A stretch of 64,000 nucleotides of DNA from Phycobacter sedimenti (GTDB lineage: Bacteria > Pseudomonadota > Alphaproteobacteria > Rhodobacterales > Rhodobacteraceae). Below the pieces are notes generated by a model, which was not told where the DNA came from, searched no databases, and saw only the letters and a program-made list of their open reading frames with translations. This document shows positions 1 to 7,837 of the stretch, in pieces. Location: contig NZ_JBBVGR010000002.1 in assembly GCF_038148855.1 (NCBI RefSeq), positions 484,310 to 548,309 of the forward strand. The letters run 5' to 3'. How positions within the stretch are numbered: the first letter of the stretch is position 1; each line of letters opens with the position of its first letter. The translations under genes and the position numbers were made by a program.

Positions 1-336
1 ACGCTCGAAGATCTGGATGAGGATGCGCTCGTCACCATCCTGACCAAGCCCAAGAACGCGCTGATCAAACAGTACCAGCGCCTGTTCGAGCTGGAAGACA
101 CCGAACTCGATTTCACCGAGGAGGCGCTTCTGGCCATCGCCAAGCGGGCGATCGAACGCAAGACCGGTGCCCGTGGTCTGCGCTCGATCCTCGAAGACAT
201 CCTGCTCAATACCATGTTCGAACTGCCTGGTATGGGCAATGTCACCAAGGTCGTGGTCAACGAGGAAGCCGTGAATTCGGATGCGCAGCCCTTGATGATC
301 TATGCCGATGAAAAGGAATCCGCCTCGGCTGGATAA
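1..336 (+). CDS. clpX: ATP-dependent Clp protease ATP-binding subunit ClpX (3' part)
   Basis: Only the last 111 codons are present; the gene begins before the window. ClpX is the AAA+ unfoldase that feeds substrates to the ClpP protease in the cytoplasm. The visible part is the C-terminal small domain: the LTKPKNALIKQYQRLFE segment, then the sensor-2 region with GARGLRSILEDIL, a highly conserved ClpX signature. It ends with the usual poorly conserved charged tail. The stop at 334-336 is followed by a strong intrinsic terminator at 376-405. clpP would be expected upstream, but that lies outside the window. Confidence 0.96.
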   Translation, partial: TLEDLDEDALVTILTKPKNALIKQYQRLFELEDTELDFTEEALLAIAKRAIERKTGARGLRSILEDILLNTMFELPGMGNVTKVVVNEEAVNSDAQPLMIYADEKESASAG

Positions 337-343
337 ATAGCCG

Positions 344-871
344 ATGTGGATCGCATTCGCGCTGATGCGCGGAGGGGCGAACGTCGCACTGACGTTCGCC
401 TTTTTCTATGGGGTGTGGTGGTATCTTTTTACCTGGATGCCCGAAAAGGCCCGCCAGACATATGATCCGATTTATGCGCGTGATGTTTTTGCCGGGCGCT
501 TTCCTGTGGCAGAGGTTCTTGCGACGCGCCGCTATCACGCCAGGGATGCCGAACTCTGGGATTGTACCTATGCCATCGCGCGCTTGGGGCCGGACACGCC
601 AGAGCGGCCGCCTACATGGCAGGATATGGAGATCGCATGGGACCTGAGGTTTGGCGGGGAATGGATCGAAACGTCGGCGGCGGAGCTACCTGTGAATTAC
701 CATGACAACATCGACTTATGCGCCAAGTATTGGCCACCCGCGCTGTTCACTGAATTGAAGGACACTCTCTACAGTCCCGGTGCATGGTTCGTGTCCAGAC
801 AGTATTCGGATACCTTGCATCTTTACAGCAAGCAGAGGCGGATTGCCGCTCGCATTCGCTTTGGGGATTGA
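344..871 (+). CDS. Hypothetical protein with a possible N-terminal membrane segment
   Basis: I do not recognise this 175-residue protein. If it starts at the first ATG, 8 bp after the clpX stop, residues about 12-31 (GANVALTFAFFYGVWWYLF) form a hydrophobic segment, and the remainder is a soluble domain rich in Trp, Tyr and Arg. No ribosome binding site is convincing for any start; Met8 (365) and Met32 (437) are alternatives. The sequence for the hydrophobic segment is also the palindrome of the clpX terminator, so either translation depends on clpX readthrough or the true start is later. The gene is convergent with the outer-membrane protein gene, and a bidirectional terminator lies between them. 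Confidence 0.5.
   Translation: MWIAFALMRGGANVALTFAFFYGVWWYLFTWMPEKARQTYDPIYARDVFAGRFPVAEVLATRRYHARDAELWDCTYAIARLGPDTPERPPTWQDMEIAWDLRFGGEWIETSAAELPVNYHDNIDLCAKYWPPALFTELKDTLYSPGAWFVSRQYSDTLHLYSKQRRIAARIRFGD
376..405 (+). terminator. Intrinsic terminator of clpX
   Basis: The arms GGCGAACGTC and GACGTTCGCC are perfect 10-bp complements around the loop GCACT, followed by five T. It lies 40 bp after the clpX stop and overlaps the 5' end of the next open frame. Confidence 0.85.
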
Positions 872-907
872 TCGGTGCAATTGGGCTGCAAGGCCCGGCA
901 CAAGAAA

Positions 908-945
908 ACCCGCAGGCCGGTCTGGGCGCTGCGGGTGACTTTTCT
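908..945. terminator. Bidirectional terminator between convergent genes
   Basis: The arms ACCCGCAG (908-915) and CTGCGGGT (929-936) flank a 13-nt loop. A T-rich tract follows on the plus strand (GACTTTTCT), and TTTTCTTG follows on the minus strand. It can end transcripts of both flanking genes. Confidence 0.7.
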
Positions 946-960
946 GTTCTGAGCGTGGGA

Positions 961-1740
961 TCAGTTCCGGCGCAGCGGGATCCGCAGTGCGAAACTCAGC
1001 ACCGTGGCCTTGTTGTCGAAGGTAAACGGTGTACGCGGCCCATTCCCATTGTCCGAAAGAACCGTCGAGCCGCCCTCTGCCTTGCCGTAGTCGAAATAGC
1101 GCAGAGAGGTTTCCAAGATGATCGGGAATTGGCCGGGGTTGTTGACCGCGTAAGAGAAGCCCGCCCCGATCGACCACGCGAAATCCACGTTCTTGTCGCC
1201 GCTGAAGGTCCGTGTCGGGCGGGTGGCGGACGGGTTCACACGGGTCCAGTTGCCCATGTCGTTTTCAGCCGCACCAAGGCCAACCACAAAGAAGGGCTGG
1301 AACGCGCCGCTGTTGCCCTGTGCCTCGAGCGGGGAATAATAGATCGAGGCCATGGCGCCGCGCGTCGAAACCGATGCCTGAGTGATATCGGCATGGGTGC
1401 TGCAGAGCGAGCCGTCAGAGGCACCGGAACAGGGGCCGGTGACGTCAGAGGTGCCGGTGGCAAAGAGGCCCAGCTCCCCGCGCAGCCCGTTTCCCCAATC
1501 CAGTCCGAAAGCGAGAGAGCCAAAGGCTTCGTCCGAGCCGTCAACATTGAAGGAAACGGTGGGCGTTGTCGGGTCCGGCGCGTTCCAGAAGCCACCGCTC
1601 CCATCCGGGCTCATCCAGCCAAGCTCACCTTTGATGTAGGGAGAGGCCCCGAAGAACGGCGCCGAGATGTCTGCAGCGGCTGCCGAAACCGACATGGAAA
1701 AGCCTGCTACTGCGGCCAGAACGAGAGTTTTGTTCGCCAT
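961..1740 (-). CDS. Outer-membrane beta-barrel protein (opacity/OmpW-like)
   Basis: This is a 259-residue secreted protein. Residues 1-23 form a Sec signal peptide (MANKTLVLAAVAGFSMSVSAAAA). The mature part is rich in Gly and aromatic residues in alternating strand-like stretches (for example SLAFGLDWGNGLRGELGLF) and ends with SFALRIPLRRN, typical of a small 8-stranded outer-membrane barrel of the opacity/OmpW superfamily. Two cysteines (GPCSGASDGSLCSTH) could form a loop disulfide. The start at 1740 was chosen because it opens the signal peptide; upstream in-frame codons encode non-conserved sequence. Its ligand cannot be inferred. It stands alone, convergent with the preceding hypothetical gene. 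Confidence 0.8.
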   Translation of the reverse strand: MANKTLVLAAVAGFSMSVSAAAADISAPFFGASPYIKGELGWMSPDGSGGFWNAPDPTTPTVSFNVDGSDEAFGSLAFGLDWGNGLRGELGLFATGTSDVTGPCSGASDGSLCSTHADITQASVSTRGAMASIYYSPLEAQGNSGAFQPFFVVGLGAAENDMGNWTRVNPSATRPTRTFSGDKNVDFAWSIGAGFSYAVNNPGQFPIILETSLRYFDYGKAEGGSTVLSDNGNGPRTPFTFDNKATVLSFALRIPLRRN

Positions 1741-1949
1741 GATGTCTGATGTCCGTGATTGCGGTTGCTTGCCGTAAAATCGGACCCCAGAGCAGGACTC
1801 GCAATGGGATATACCTGCAGAGAGGCATAATGAGGCTTCATGTTGCACTTATGTCAAAATTTCAGGTTTGAAGTGATGCTTTGGCAGGCCTTGGCAACAT
1901 GCGCCGAGTGTGGTCATGAGGACTTGCATGTCTGGATATGGAGAAGGTG

Positions 1950-2315
1950 ATGATCAGGCGCATTTCGTCGGGTGGAGAATTTGAAAAGAAAGTGGGCTAT
2001 TGCCGCGCCGTCGTCGCGGGCGGTTTCGTGCACGTGGCCGGCACCGTTGGACAGGGTGAAGATGTGGTTTCTCAATGTCGTGCGGCACTGGAGATCATCG
2101 AAAAAGCGCTTTCCGAGGCGGGAGCGTCTTTTGCGGATGTGGTGCGGGTGAACTATTACCTGCCTGACGCCGCCGAGTTCGAGCCCTGCTGGCCGATGTT
2201 GGCTGAGGCTTTTGGTGACAACCCTCCTGCCGCCACCATGATCGAATGCGGGTTGATCGACCCTAAGTACCGCATCGAAATCGAGGTAACAGCCCTGGCT
2301 CCGCAAGGGACCTGA
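1950..2315 (+). CDS. RidA/YjgF family protein
   Basis: A 121-residue member of the RidA (YjgF/YER057c/UK114) family. These small trimeric cytoplasmic enzymes often deaminate reactive enamine/imine intermediates. The family pattern is visible: VAGGFVHVAGTVG near the N-terminus, a central ALEIIEKALSEAGASFADVVRVNYYL helix-strand, and a C-terminal RIEIEVTAL strand. The usual substrate-binding Arg near the C-terminus may be R109 (KYRIEIE), but I cannot confirm it. The ATG at 1950 is preferred because GGAG at 1940-1943 sits 6 nt upstream; an ATG at 1938 is in frame but lacks such a site. The gene is monocistronic. Confidence 0.85.
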   Translation: MIRRISSGGEFEKKVGYCRAVVAGGFVHVAGTVGQGEDVVSQCRAALEIIEKALSEAGASFADVVRVNYYLPDAAEFEPCWPMLAEAFGDNPPAATMIECGLIDPKYRIEIEVTALAPQGT

Positions 2316-2496
2316 CCACCTTGACGCAGCATGTGGCGTTCTGTAGCGATGTGGCAGGCTGCCAGGGCCTGCCGCTCGCACCGGGTATCGGTTGGTGAAC
2401 ATGGTGATTTGACAACAGCCTTCCTGATACGCTTTGGCATGGAAATGGCAATGCGGGCACCGTTTCAGTCTCTGCCGTTGCAAAGGGACAGGCGCA

Positions 2497-3033
2497 ATGC
2501 GCGATTTCACCGATTCAAAATCCATGGCCAAAACCCTGCGTGCGGGTCTCGCCGCGCAAGGCGTTGACATCAGTCACGCGCAGGCGCTTGAGCTTGTGGC
2601 GCGACAATTCGGCGTCGCGGATTGGAATACCCTCTCTGCTCAGATCCTGGCCCGGCAGGCCAGGCCGCTGGTCAGGCCCGCAATCCCGATCATTCGCAGC
2701 TTTGACGATGACCAGGCGCGTGACTTCTATGTCGACTACCTGGGGTTTTCGGTCGAATGGCAGTATCGTCATGCCGACGATCTACCGCTCTACATGCAGA
2801 TCTCGCGGTCCGAGTGCCTGTTGCACATCAGCGGTCATCATGGCGATGCGACGCCTGGCGGGCGCAGCTTTATCCGGATCGAAGGGATCAAATCCTTCCA
2901 TGGCGAACTTCAATCCAAGGAGTATCGGAACCTCAAACCGGGTCTGGACCGGCAGCCCTGGGGACTTGAAGTGAACCTGACGGATCCCTTCGGGAACCGG
3001 CTCACCTTTTGCGAACAGCGTGGTCAAGACTGA
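2497..3033 (+). CDS. Glyoxalase superfamily (bleomycin-resistance-like) protein
   Basis: A 178-residue cytoplasmic protein in two parts. Residues 1-50 are a helical extension (RDFTDSKSMAKTLRAGLA, ARQFGVADWNTL) typical of glyoxalase-related proteins. The rest is a single VOC (vicinal oxygen chelate) unit, with IPIIRSFDDDQARDFYVDYLGFSVEW at its start and LTDPFGNRLTFCE at its end. Single-domain proteins of this kind dimerise and may bind bleomycin-type compounds or catalyse metal-dependent isomerisation; the substrate is unknown here. The start at 2497 follows AAAGGGA, while the frame upstream (from 2434) encodes Cys/Trp-rich non-conserved sequence. Confidence 0.8.
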   Translation: MRDFTDSKSMAKTLRAGLAAQGVDISHAQALELVARQFGVADWNTLSAQILARQARPLVRPAIPIIRSFDDDQARDFYVDYLGFSVEWQYRHADDLPLYMQISRSECLLHISGHHGDATPGGRSFIRIEGIKSFHGELQSKEYRNLKPGLDRQPWGLEVNLTDPFGNRLTFCEQRGQD

Positions 3034-3145
3034 TGTGACGGCATTCGGAGGCGGGCAGACACCGATGGTCAACCAATGGCCGCGTTGACACTGGACCTTG
3101 GCGACAAATTGCGCCATATCGGTGTCAACACTGTCGGAGGTACCC

Positions 3146-3532
3146 ATGGGAATCCTGAACACTCTTTTGCGCGCTGTGACCTGGTGGAACGGCTCAACGC
3201 TCAATACCGCCATTTATACCCGTCGCAAGGGCACCAAGGTTGGCGAGGATGACCAGGGCAACGTGTTCTATCGCAATGCCGATGACAGCCGCCGCTGGGT
3301 GATTTTCAACGGCGAGGCGGAAGCCTCGCGCGTGAGCCCGGATTGGCATGGCTGGCTGCACCGCACCTTTGATGAGGTCCCAAGCGACAAGCCGCTGGCG
3401 CATAAAGCTTGGGAAAAACCGCATCAGGAGAACCTGACCGGCACGGCTATGGCCTATGCGCCGACGGGCTCGATCCGCCGCGCTGGCGAGCCGGATCAGC
3501 GCAGCGATTACGAAGCCTGGGTGCCAGAATAA
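3146..3532 (+). CDS. NADH:ubiquinone oxidoreductase subunit NDUFA12-like protein
   Basis: A 128-residue homologue of the NDUFA12/B17.2 accessory subunit of respiratory complex I, a peripheral component found in alphaproteobacteria and mitochondria. Diagnostic stretches are TKVGEDDQGNVFYRN, RRWVIFNGEAEASRVSPDWHGWLH and the conserved PHQENLTGTAMAYAPTGS. The start at 3146 follows GGAGG (3136-3140) at 5-nt spacing; the open frame extends 16 codons upstream without a binding site. It precedes mlaD and a DUF2155 gene on the same strand, an order I recall from other Rhodobacterales. Confidence 0.93.
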   Translation: MGILNTLLRAVTWWNGSTLNTAIYTRRKGTKVGEDDQGNVFYRNADDSRRWVIFNGEAEASRVSPDWHGWLHRTFDEVPSDKPLAHKAWEKPHQENLTGTAMAYAPTGSIRRAGEPDQRSDYEAWVPE

Positions 3533-3589
3533 CCTGGCTGCCGCATGTGCTGTGCAGTCAGCCCTGATTGATCGAAATAGGCAGACGAT

Positions 3590-4054
3590 ATGTCTCAAAA
3601 TACCACAGAGGTTCTTGCGGGCGGCGTCGTGGTCGCTGCGGCGCTTGCCTTCGCCATTTATGCCGGTCAGGCCGCAGGCCTGTCGAGCGGTGGGGCGGGC
3701 TATCCGCTGACCGCCTCCTTTCGCTCTCTCGAGGGGGTGACGGTCGGCACTGATGTACGGCTTGCAGGCGTCAAGATCGGCACCGTGACCGGCGTCGAAC
3801 TCAATCCTGAAACCTTTCGGGCCGACACCAGCTTCACGGTGCGCGAGGGGATCGTGATCCCGGACGACAGCTCGGTGGTGATCTCCTCCGAAGGTCTCTT
3901 GGGCGGCAACTTTGTCGAGATCATGCCGGGTGGATCGCCCCTCAACCTGGAACCAGGCGAAGAGATCCTCGACACGCAAGGCGCCGTGAGCCTGATCTCT
4001 CTTCTGGTCAAATTCGTGGCCGGGGGGGATGACGGCAGCGGGGACGAGCAGTGA
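3590..4054 (+). CDS. mlaD: Outer-membrane lipid asymmetry protein MlaD
   Basis: A 154-residue MlaD/MCE-domain protein: the periplasmic, inner-membrane-anchored lipid carrier of the Mla phospholipid transport complex. Residues 7-28 form the single N-terminal membrane anchor. The MCE domain follows, with LTASFRSLEGVTVGTDVRLAGVKIGTV and SEGLLGGNFVEIMPGG. It is about the usual length for a single-domain MlaD. The other mla genes (ATPase, permease) are not adjacent and must lie elsewhere. Its TGA stop overlaps the GTG start of the next gene (GTGA), suggesting translational coupling. Confidence 0.93.
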   Translation: MSQNTTEVLAGGVVVAAALAFAIYAGQAAGLSSGGAGYPLTASFRSLEGVTVGTDVRLAGVKIGTVTGVELNPETFRADTSFTVREGIVIPDDSSVVISSEGLLGGNFVEIMPGGSPLNLEPGEEILDTQGAVSLISLLVKFVAGGDDGSGDEQ

Positions 4055-4431
4055 TCCTGAACCGGATCGCTCGGGTCTGCTCTGTCGGGCTTGCCTTGGT
4101 ATCGGCTCCTCTTTGGGGGCAAGAGCCGCAGGGGGCAGTGTCCGGCTCTGCCGCTCTGATGCGGGGGCTGGACAAGGTCAATGGTCGCACCGTGGATGTC
4201 ACTATTCCCGTTGGCGGGACGGCTGAAATTCTTGGCCTTTTGGTGACCCTGACGGATTGCCGCTTCCCGGCGGACAACCCCACGGGGGATGCCTATGCCT
4301 ATGCCACCATTCGCAGCCCCAAAGATGGTGAGGTCTTTTTTGAAGGGTGGATGATTGCCTCCAGCCCGGCGCTGAATGCGCTGGATCACAATCGCTACGA
4401 TGTCTGGGTCATCCGCTGCAAAAGCGAGTGA
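4051..4431 (+). CDS. DUF2155 domain-containing exported protein
   Basis: A 126-residue protein starting with GTG that overlaps the mlaD stop by 4 bp. Residues 1-23 are a signal peptide (cleavage after about SAPLWG). The rest is the DUF2155 domain: ALDKVNGRTVDVTIPVGGTAEILGLLVTLTDCRF, then FEGWMIASSPALNALDHNRYDVWVIRC. The two cysteines (TDCRF and VIRC) could pair in the periplasm. Family function is unknown; its neighbours suggest an envelope role. Its last 37 bp overlap the 3' end of aat on the opposite strand. Confidence 0.88.
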   Translation: MILNRIARVCSVGLALVSAPLWGQEPQGAVSGSAALMRGLDKVNGRTVDVTIPVGGTAEILGLLVTLTDCRFPADNPTGDAYAYATIRSPKDGEVFFEGWMIASSPALNALDHNRYDVWVIRCKSE

Positions 4432-5027
4432 GGCTCGGGTATCTGGGGGGCCGTGAAGTCGGCGGTCTGATCCAAGGCCTCTCTCAGGAAATCCCGGTAG
4501 GCCCTGCGGCTGATCTCGATTCCGCCAAGTGAGGCCAGGTGCGCGGTGATGAACTGGGTGTCGCACATGACAAAACCGGCCTGCCGAAGCCTGTCTACCA
4601 GATAGGCAAGGGCAACCTTTGAGGCATCCCGAACCCGCGAGAACATGCTTTCCCCGAAAAAGGCCCCACCGAGAGAAACGCCATAGACGCCGCCGGCAAG
4701 CTGTCCCTTGTGCCAGACCTCCAGCGAATGCCCGTGGCCCATACGGTGAAGATCCAGGTATCGCGCGAAGATCTCGGAATTGATCCAGGTGTCGGGGCGG
4801 TCTGCACACCCTTCGACGACGCCGCTGAAATCGCGATTGACGGTGATAGTGAACCCGCCATTTCGGATCCGTTTGGCCAGCGAACGGGAGATGTGAAACC
4901 CATCAAGAGGAAGGATCCCGCGCCGTTTGGGGTCCACCCAGAAGATCTCGGGATCGTCGCGATGTTCCGACATCGGAAAGACCCCTATGGAATAGGCATG
5001 CAGCAAAAGTTCGGGGGTAAGGCTCAT
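4395..5027 (-). CDS. aat: Leucyl/phenylalanyl-tRNA--protein transferase
   Basis: A 210-residue cytoplasmic enzyme that transfers Leu or Phe from aminoacyl-tRNA to N-terminal Arg/Lys of proteins, creating N-degrons for ClpAP. Family motifs are plain: LLHAYSIGVFPMSE near the N-terminus, WVDPKRRGILPLDGFHISRSL, GHGHSLEVWHKGQLAGGVYGVSLGGAFFGESMFSR, and FVMCDTQFITAHLASLGGIEISR. Full length. It is transcribed from the minus strand after accBC, with about 135 bp between, and its stop lies inside the convergent DUF2155 gene. Confidence 0.96.
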   Translation of the reverse strand: MSLTPELLLHAYSIGVFPMSEHRDDPEIFWVDPKRRGILPLDGFHISRSLAKRIRNGGFTITVNRDFSGVVEGCADRPDTWINSEIFARYLDLHRMGHGHSLEVWHKGQLAGGVYGVSLGGAFFGESMFSRVRDASKVALAYLVDRLRQAGFVMCDTQFITAHLASLGGIEISRRAYRDFLREALDQTADFTAPQIPEPHSLLQRMTQTS

Positions 5028-5119
5028 CAGGTCGGCCCCGTTTGCCGTTTGGAGTGTTTCGCCGCATGGGTTTGCGGCGCGTCGTGGTGCACTCTTCCAG
5101 GGGGGGGAAGGGCGGATCC

Positions 5120-5149
5120 GGCAGGGCGCTTGTTTGAATGCGCCCTGCC
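5120..5149 (-). other. Stem-loop downstream of accC
   Basis: The arms GGCAGGGCGC and GCGCCCTGCC are perfect 10-bp complements around a 10-nt loop, between accC and aat. No T-run follows on either strand, so it may be an RNA-processing or stability hairpin rather than a classical terminator. Confidence 0.5.
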
Positions 5150-5162
5150 GACAGTCTTGGCC

Positions 5163-6512
5163 TTATCCGGCCATGTTCTCTTGCAGCCAGCGTTCCAGCC
5201 AGTGGATGTCATAGTCACCTGTCAGCACGTCGCGTTCCTGCAGCAGAGCATGGAACAGTGGCACGGTGGTGTCGACGCCATCCACGATCAGCTCGCCCAG
5301 GGCGCGGCTCAGTCGGGCCAGCGCTTCGGGACGGTCACGGCCGTGGACGATCAGCTTGCCAATGAGGCTGTCGTAGTAGGGCGGGATCGAATAGCCGTCA
5401 TACAATGCCGAGTCCATGCGGACACCCAGACCGCCGGGCGCATGAAACGCAGTGATCTTGCCGGGGCAGGGAGTGAAGTTCGGCAGTTTTTCGGCATTGA
5501 TCCGCACTTCGATGGCGTGGCCGTTGATCACCAGATCGTCCTGGGTGAAGGACAGCGGCAAACCGGCTGCAACGCGGATCTGTTCGCGCACCAGATCGAC
5601 ACCAAAGATCCCTTCGGTCACCGGGTGTTCCACCTGCAGACGGGTGTTCATCTCGATGAAGTAGAATTCTCCATCCTCATAGAGGAATTCCACGGTTCCG
5701 GCACCGGAATATCCCATCTTGCCAATGGCATCAGCGCAGATCTTACCGATCCGAGCACGCTCTTCGGGCGTGATCGAGGGGCCGGGCGCTTCTTCGAATA
5801 CCTTCTGGTGACGGCGCTGAAGCGAGCAGTCCCGCTCGGCCAGATGCAGGCCGGTCCCCTTGCCGTCGCCAAAGACCTGGACCTCGATGTGACGGGGCTT
5901 CTGGAGGTATTTCTCCATGTAGACCTCGTCGTTGCCAAAGGCGGCCTTGGCTTCGGAGCGCGCGGTGGAGAAGGCTGCTTCCAGCTCGGCCTCATTGCGG
6001 GCGACCTTCATGCCGCGCCCGCCGCCGCCGGCCGTGGCCTTGATGATCACGGGGTAGCCCATATCAGCGGCAGCCGCCTTGGCCGTGGCCGTATCGGGCA
6101 CACCACCATCCGAGCCGGGCACTACCGGAATGCCAAGTTCCTTGGCTGTTTCCTTGGCGGTGATCTTGTCACCCATGATGCGGATATGCGCAGCCGAAGG
6201 GCCGATGAAGGTCAGGCCATGGTCTTCGACGATCTGCACGAAGTTGGCGTTCTCGGACAGGAAGCCATAGCCGGGATGGATCGCCTGAGCTCCGGTGATC
6301 TCGCAGGCCGAGATGATCGCGGGGATCGACAGGTAGCTTTGGCTGCCCGCAGGCGGTCCGATGCAGACGGATTCGTCGGCCATACGCACGTGCATCGCAT
6401 CCGCGTCGGCGGTGGAATGCACGGCGACCGACTGGATGCCCATCTCGCGGCAGGCCCGGATCACGCGCAGGGCGATTTCGCCGCGGTTGGCAATCAGGAT
6501 CTTGTCAAACAT
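5163..6512 (-). CDS. accC: Acetyl-CoA carboxylase, biotin carboxylase subunit
   Basis: A 449-residue biotin carboxylase. It carboxylates the biotin on AccB using ATP and bicarbonate, the first half-reaction of malonyl-CoA synthesis for fatty acids. The N-terminal Rossmann-like domain starts FDKILIANRGEIALRVIRACREMG. The ATP-grasp domain holds the glycine-rich loop KATAGGGGRGMK, then EKYLQKPRHIEVQVFGD and EMNTRLQVEHPVTE. The C-terminal biotin carboxylase domain ends the protein. Length matches the family. It lies 9 bp downstream of accB in the same minus-strand operon, the usual order. Confidence 0.97.
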   Translation of the reverse strand: MFDKILIANRGEIALRVIRACREMGIQSVAVHSTADADAMHVRMADESVCIGPPAGSQSYLSIPAIISACEITGAQAIHPGYGFLSENANFVQIVEDHGLTFIGPSAAHIRIMGDKITAKETAKELGIPVVPGSDGGVPDTATAKAAAADMGYPVIIKATAGGGGRGMKVARNEAELEAAFSTARSEAKAAFGNDEVYMEKYLQKPRHIEVQVFGDGKGTGLHLAERDCSLQRRHQKVFEEAPGPSITPEERARIGKICADAIGKMGYSGAGTVEFLYEDGEFYFIEMNTRLQVEHPVTEGIFGVDLVREQIRVAAGLPLSFTQDDLVINGHAIEVRINAEKLPNFTPCPGKITAFHAPGGLGVRMDSALYDGYSIPPYYDSLIGKLIVHGRDRPEALARLSRALGELIVDGVDTTVPLFHALLQERDVLTGDYDIHWLERWLQENMAG

Positions 6513-6521
6513 GAGGGATCC

Positions 6522-7013
6522 TTACTCGACGATGACCAGGGGGGATCCGAACTCCACGGCGGCGCCATCTTCGACCAGGATACGCTTGACGGTGCCGGAT
6601 TTGGGCGCCGGAATGTGGTTCATGGTCTTCATGGCTTCGACGATCAAAAGGGTATCGCCTTCGCTTACGCTGTCACCCACCTTGATGAAGGACGGTGCGC
6701 CGGGTTCGGGCTGCAGGTAGACGGTACCGACCATCGGAGAGGTCACGGCACCAGGGTGGCTGGCGGGATCTTCCGGGGCCGCGGCGGTAGCTGCCGGTGC
6801 GGCCGGAGCTGCAGCAGGTGCGGCGGCAGGGGCCGCGATGGCCGGAACAGGGGCCGGGGCCGCAACAACAGTCTGGCGCGAGACACGCACGTTCAGGCTG
6901 TCGTCCTCGCCGTAATCCCGTTTCACCTGCAGTTCGGTCAGGTCGTTCTCGCGCAGCAGCTCGGCCAGCGCCTTGATGAATGCCACGTCAGCTTCGTGCG
7001 TTTTTTCTGTCAT
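6522..7013 (-). CDS. accB: Acetyl-CoA carboxylase biotin carboxyl carrier protein
   Basis: A 163-residue carrier whose biotinyl lysine shuttles between AccC and the carboxyltransferase. Residues 1-45 are the N-terminal helix region (ADVAFIKALAELLRENDLTELQVKR), followed by an Ala/Pro-rich flexible linker at about 50-85. The C-terminal biotinyl domain has the acceptor motif EAMKTMN (Thr in place of the E. coli Leu, common outside enterics). The start at 7013 is preferred because AGGAAAA lies directly upstream; ATGs 24 and 36 bp further out are in frame but lack this. It is the first gene of accBC. Confidence 0.95.
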   Translation of the reverse strand: MTEKTHEADVAFIKALAELLRENDLTELQVKRDYGEDDSLNVRVSRQTVVAAPAPVPAIAAPAAAPAAAPAAPAATAAAPEDPASHPGAVTSPMVGTVYLQPEPGAPSFIKVGDSVSEGDTLLIVEAMKTMNHIPAPKSGTVKRILVEDGAAVEFGSPLVIVE

Positions 7014-7199
7014 TTTTTCCTCAGCCGGTTCCGCCATGCCTGCCATCATGTCGCAGGCGGCAAATTAGGAGCGCTTATAGGCCAAGCTTTACCACAAGGA
7101 AAGCGCCGCCGTTCATGCGGTGTTGTACTGCGCACAACATGGGGGCGACGCCAGGGATTCGCAATCGCAGATGGGGGCGGGTGACCTCTGTGCAGGCGG

Positions 7200-7736
7200 T
7201 CAAAGCGGCATGCCGGTCAGTTTGGCGACCAGTTCGGGCAGCTTTCGTGCACCGAACTTTTCCAATAGATGCGCGCGGTGCGTTTCGATCGTGCGATAAG
7301 ACAGGTCCAGTTTGGCGCCGATCTCCTTCGCCGACAGGCCCTTGCAGGTCAGAATCGCAACCTCGCGCTCACGCGGGGTGAGGCTTACGACCGGGCGATC
7401 GTCCGAGATATCCGCAAAAGACCAGATGCCGGTTTGAAACGGGGCCTCTGGGGTCACCGACCGTCCCCGTACCCGGCACCAGAACAACTCTCCCGAACGG
7501 CGACGCATGATGCGCTCGTCGCTGTAACTGCCAGTGCGGTGCTCTTCTTCCTGCAAAAGGGCACCAATGCGCTGGAACTCTTCCTGAGTGGGGTAGAGGT
7601 CGGCGATCAGCAGGTTTTCATAGTCCTGCGGCTGTCCGCCGAAGGTTGCGGCGAACTGCAGATTGCAGCGCTTGATCACGCGGCGTTCCAGAACGGCAAG
7701 GCCAACGGGGGCATGGTCAAAGGCGATATCTGTCAT
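7200..7736 (-). CDS. PAS-LuxR transcriptional regulator
   Basis: A 178-residue DNA-binding protein. Residues 1-110 look like a PAS sensor (DHAPVGLAVLERRVIKRCNLQFAATFG, RRRSGELFWCRVRGRSV), and residues 113-175 are a LuxR-type helix-turn-helix (LTPREREVAILTCKGLSAKEIGAKLDLSYRTIETHRAHLLEKFGARKLPELV). No receiver domain is present, so it probably responds directly to a ligand or partner. The start at 7736 follows AAGGGA; in-frame upstream sequence is not conserved. It is divergent from the acyl-CoA ligase/dehydrogenase pair at 7838, 101 bp away, and may regulate it; this is inferred from position only. Confidence 0.85.
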   Translation of the reverse strand: MTDIAFDHAPVGLAVLERRVIKRCNLQFAATFGGQPQDYENLLIADLYPTQEEFQRIGALLQEEEHRTGSYSDERIMRRRSGELFWCRVRGRSVTPEAPFQTGIWSFADISDDRPVVSLTPREREVAILTCKGLSAKEIGAKLDLSYRTIETHRAHLLEKFGARKLPELVAKLTGMPL

Positions 7737-7837
7737 GGTCCCTTTTAACCGGGTATTTTTGCGGAATTGAAGGGGGCAGGGTGGCGTGAGACAAGGATTT
7801 ATTCCGCAAAGAGGATGTGCGGATTGGGAGGGCAAAC

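Noticed and set aside
4710..7184. Long plus-strand open frame (824 codons) opposite accC and accB.
   Set aside because: It is antisense to two well-conserved genes; its translation is His/Asp/Gly-biased with no family motifs, a typical shadow of high-GC coding DNA.
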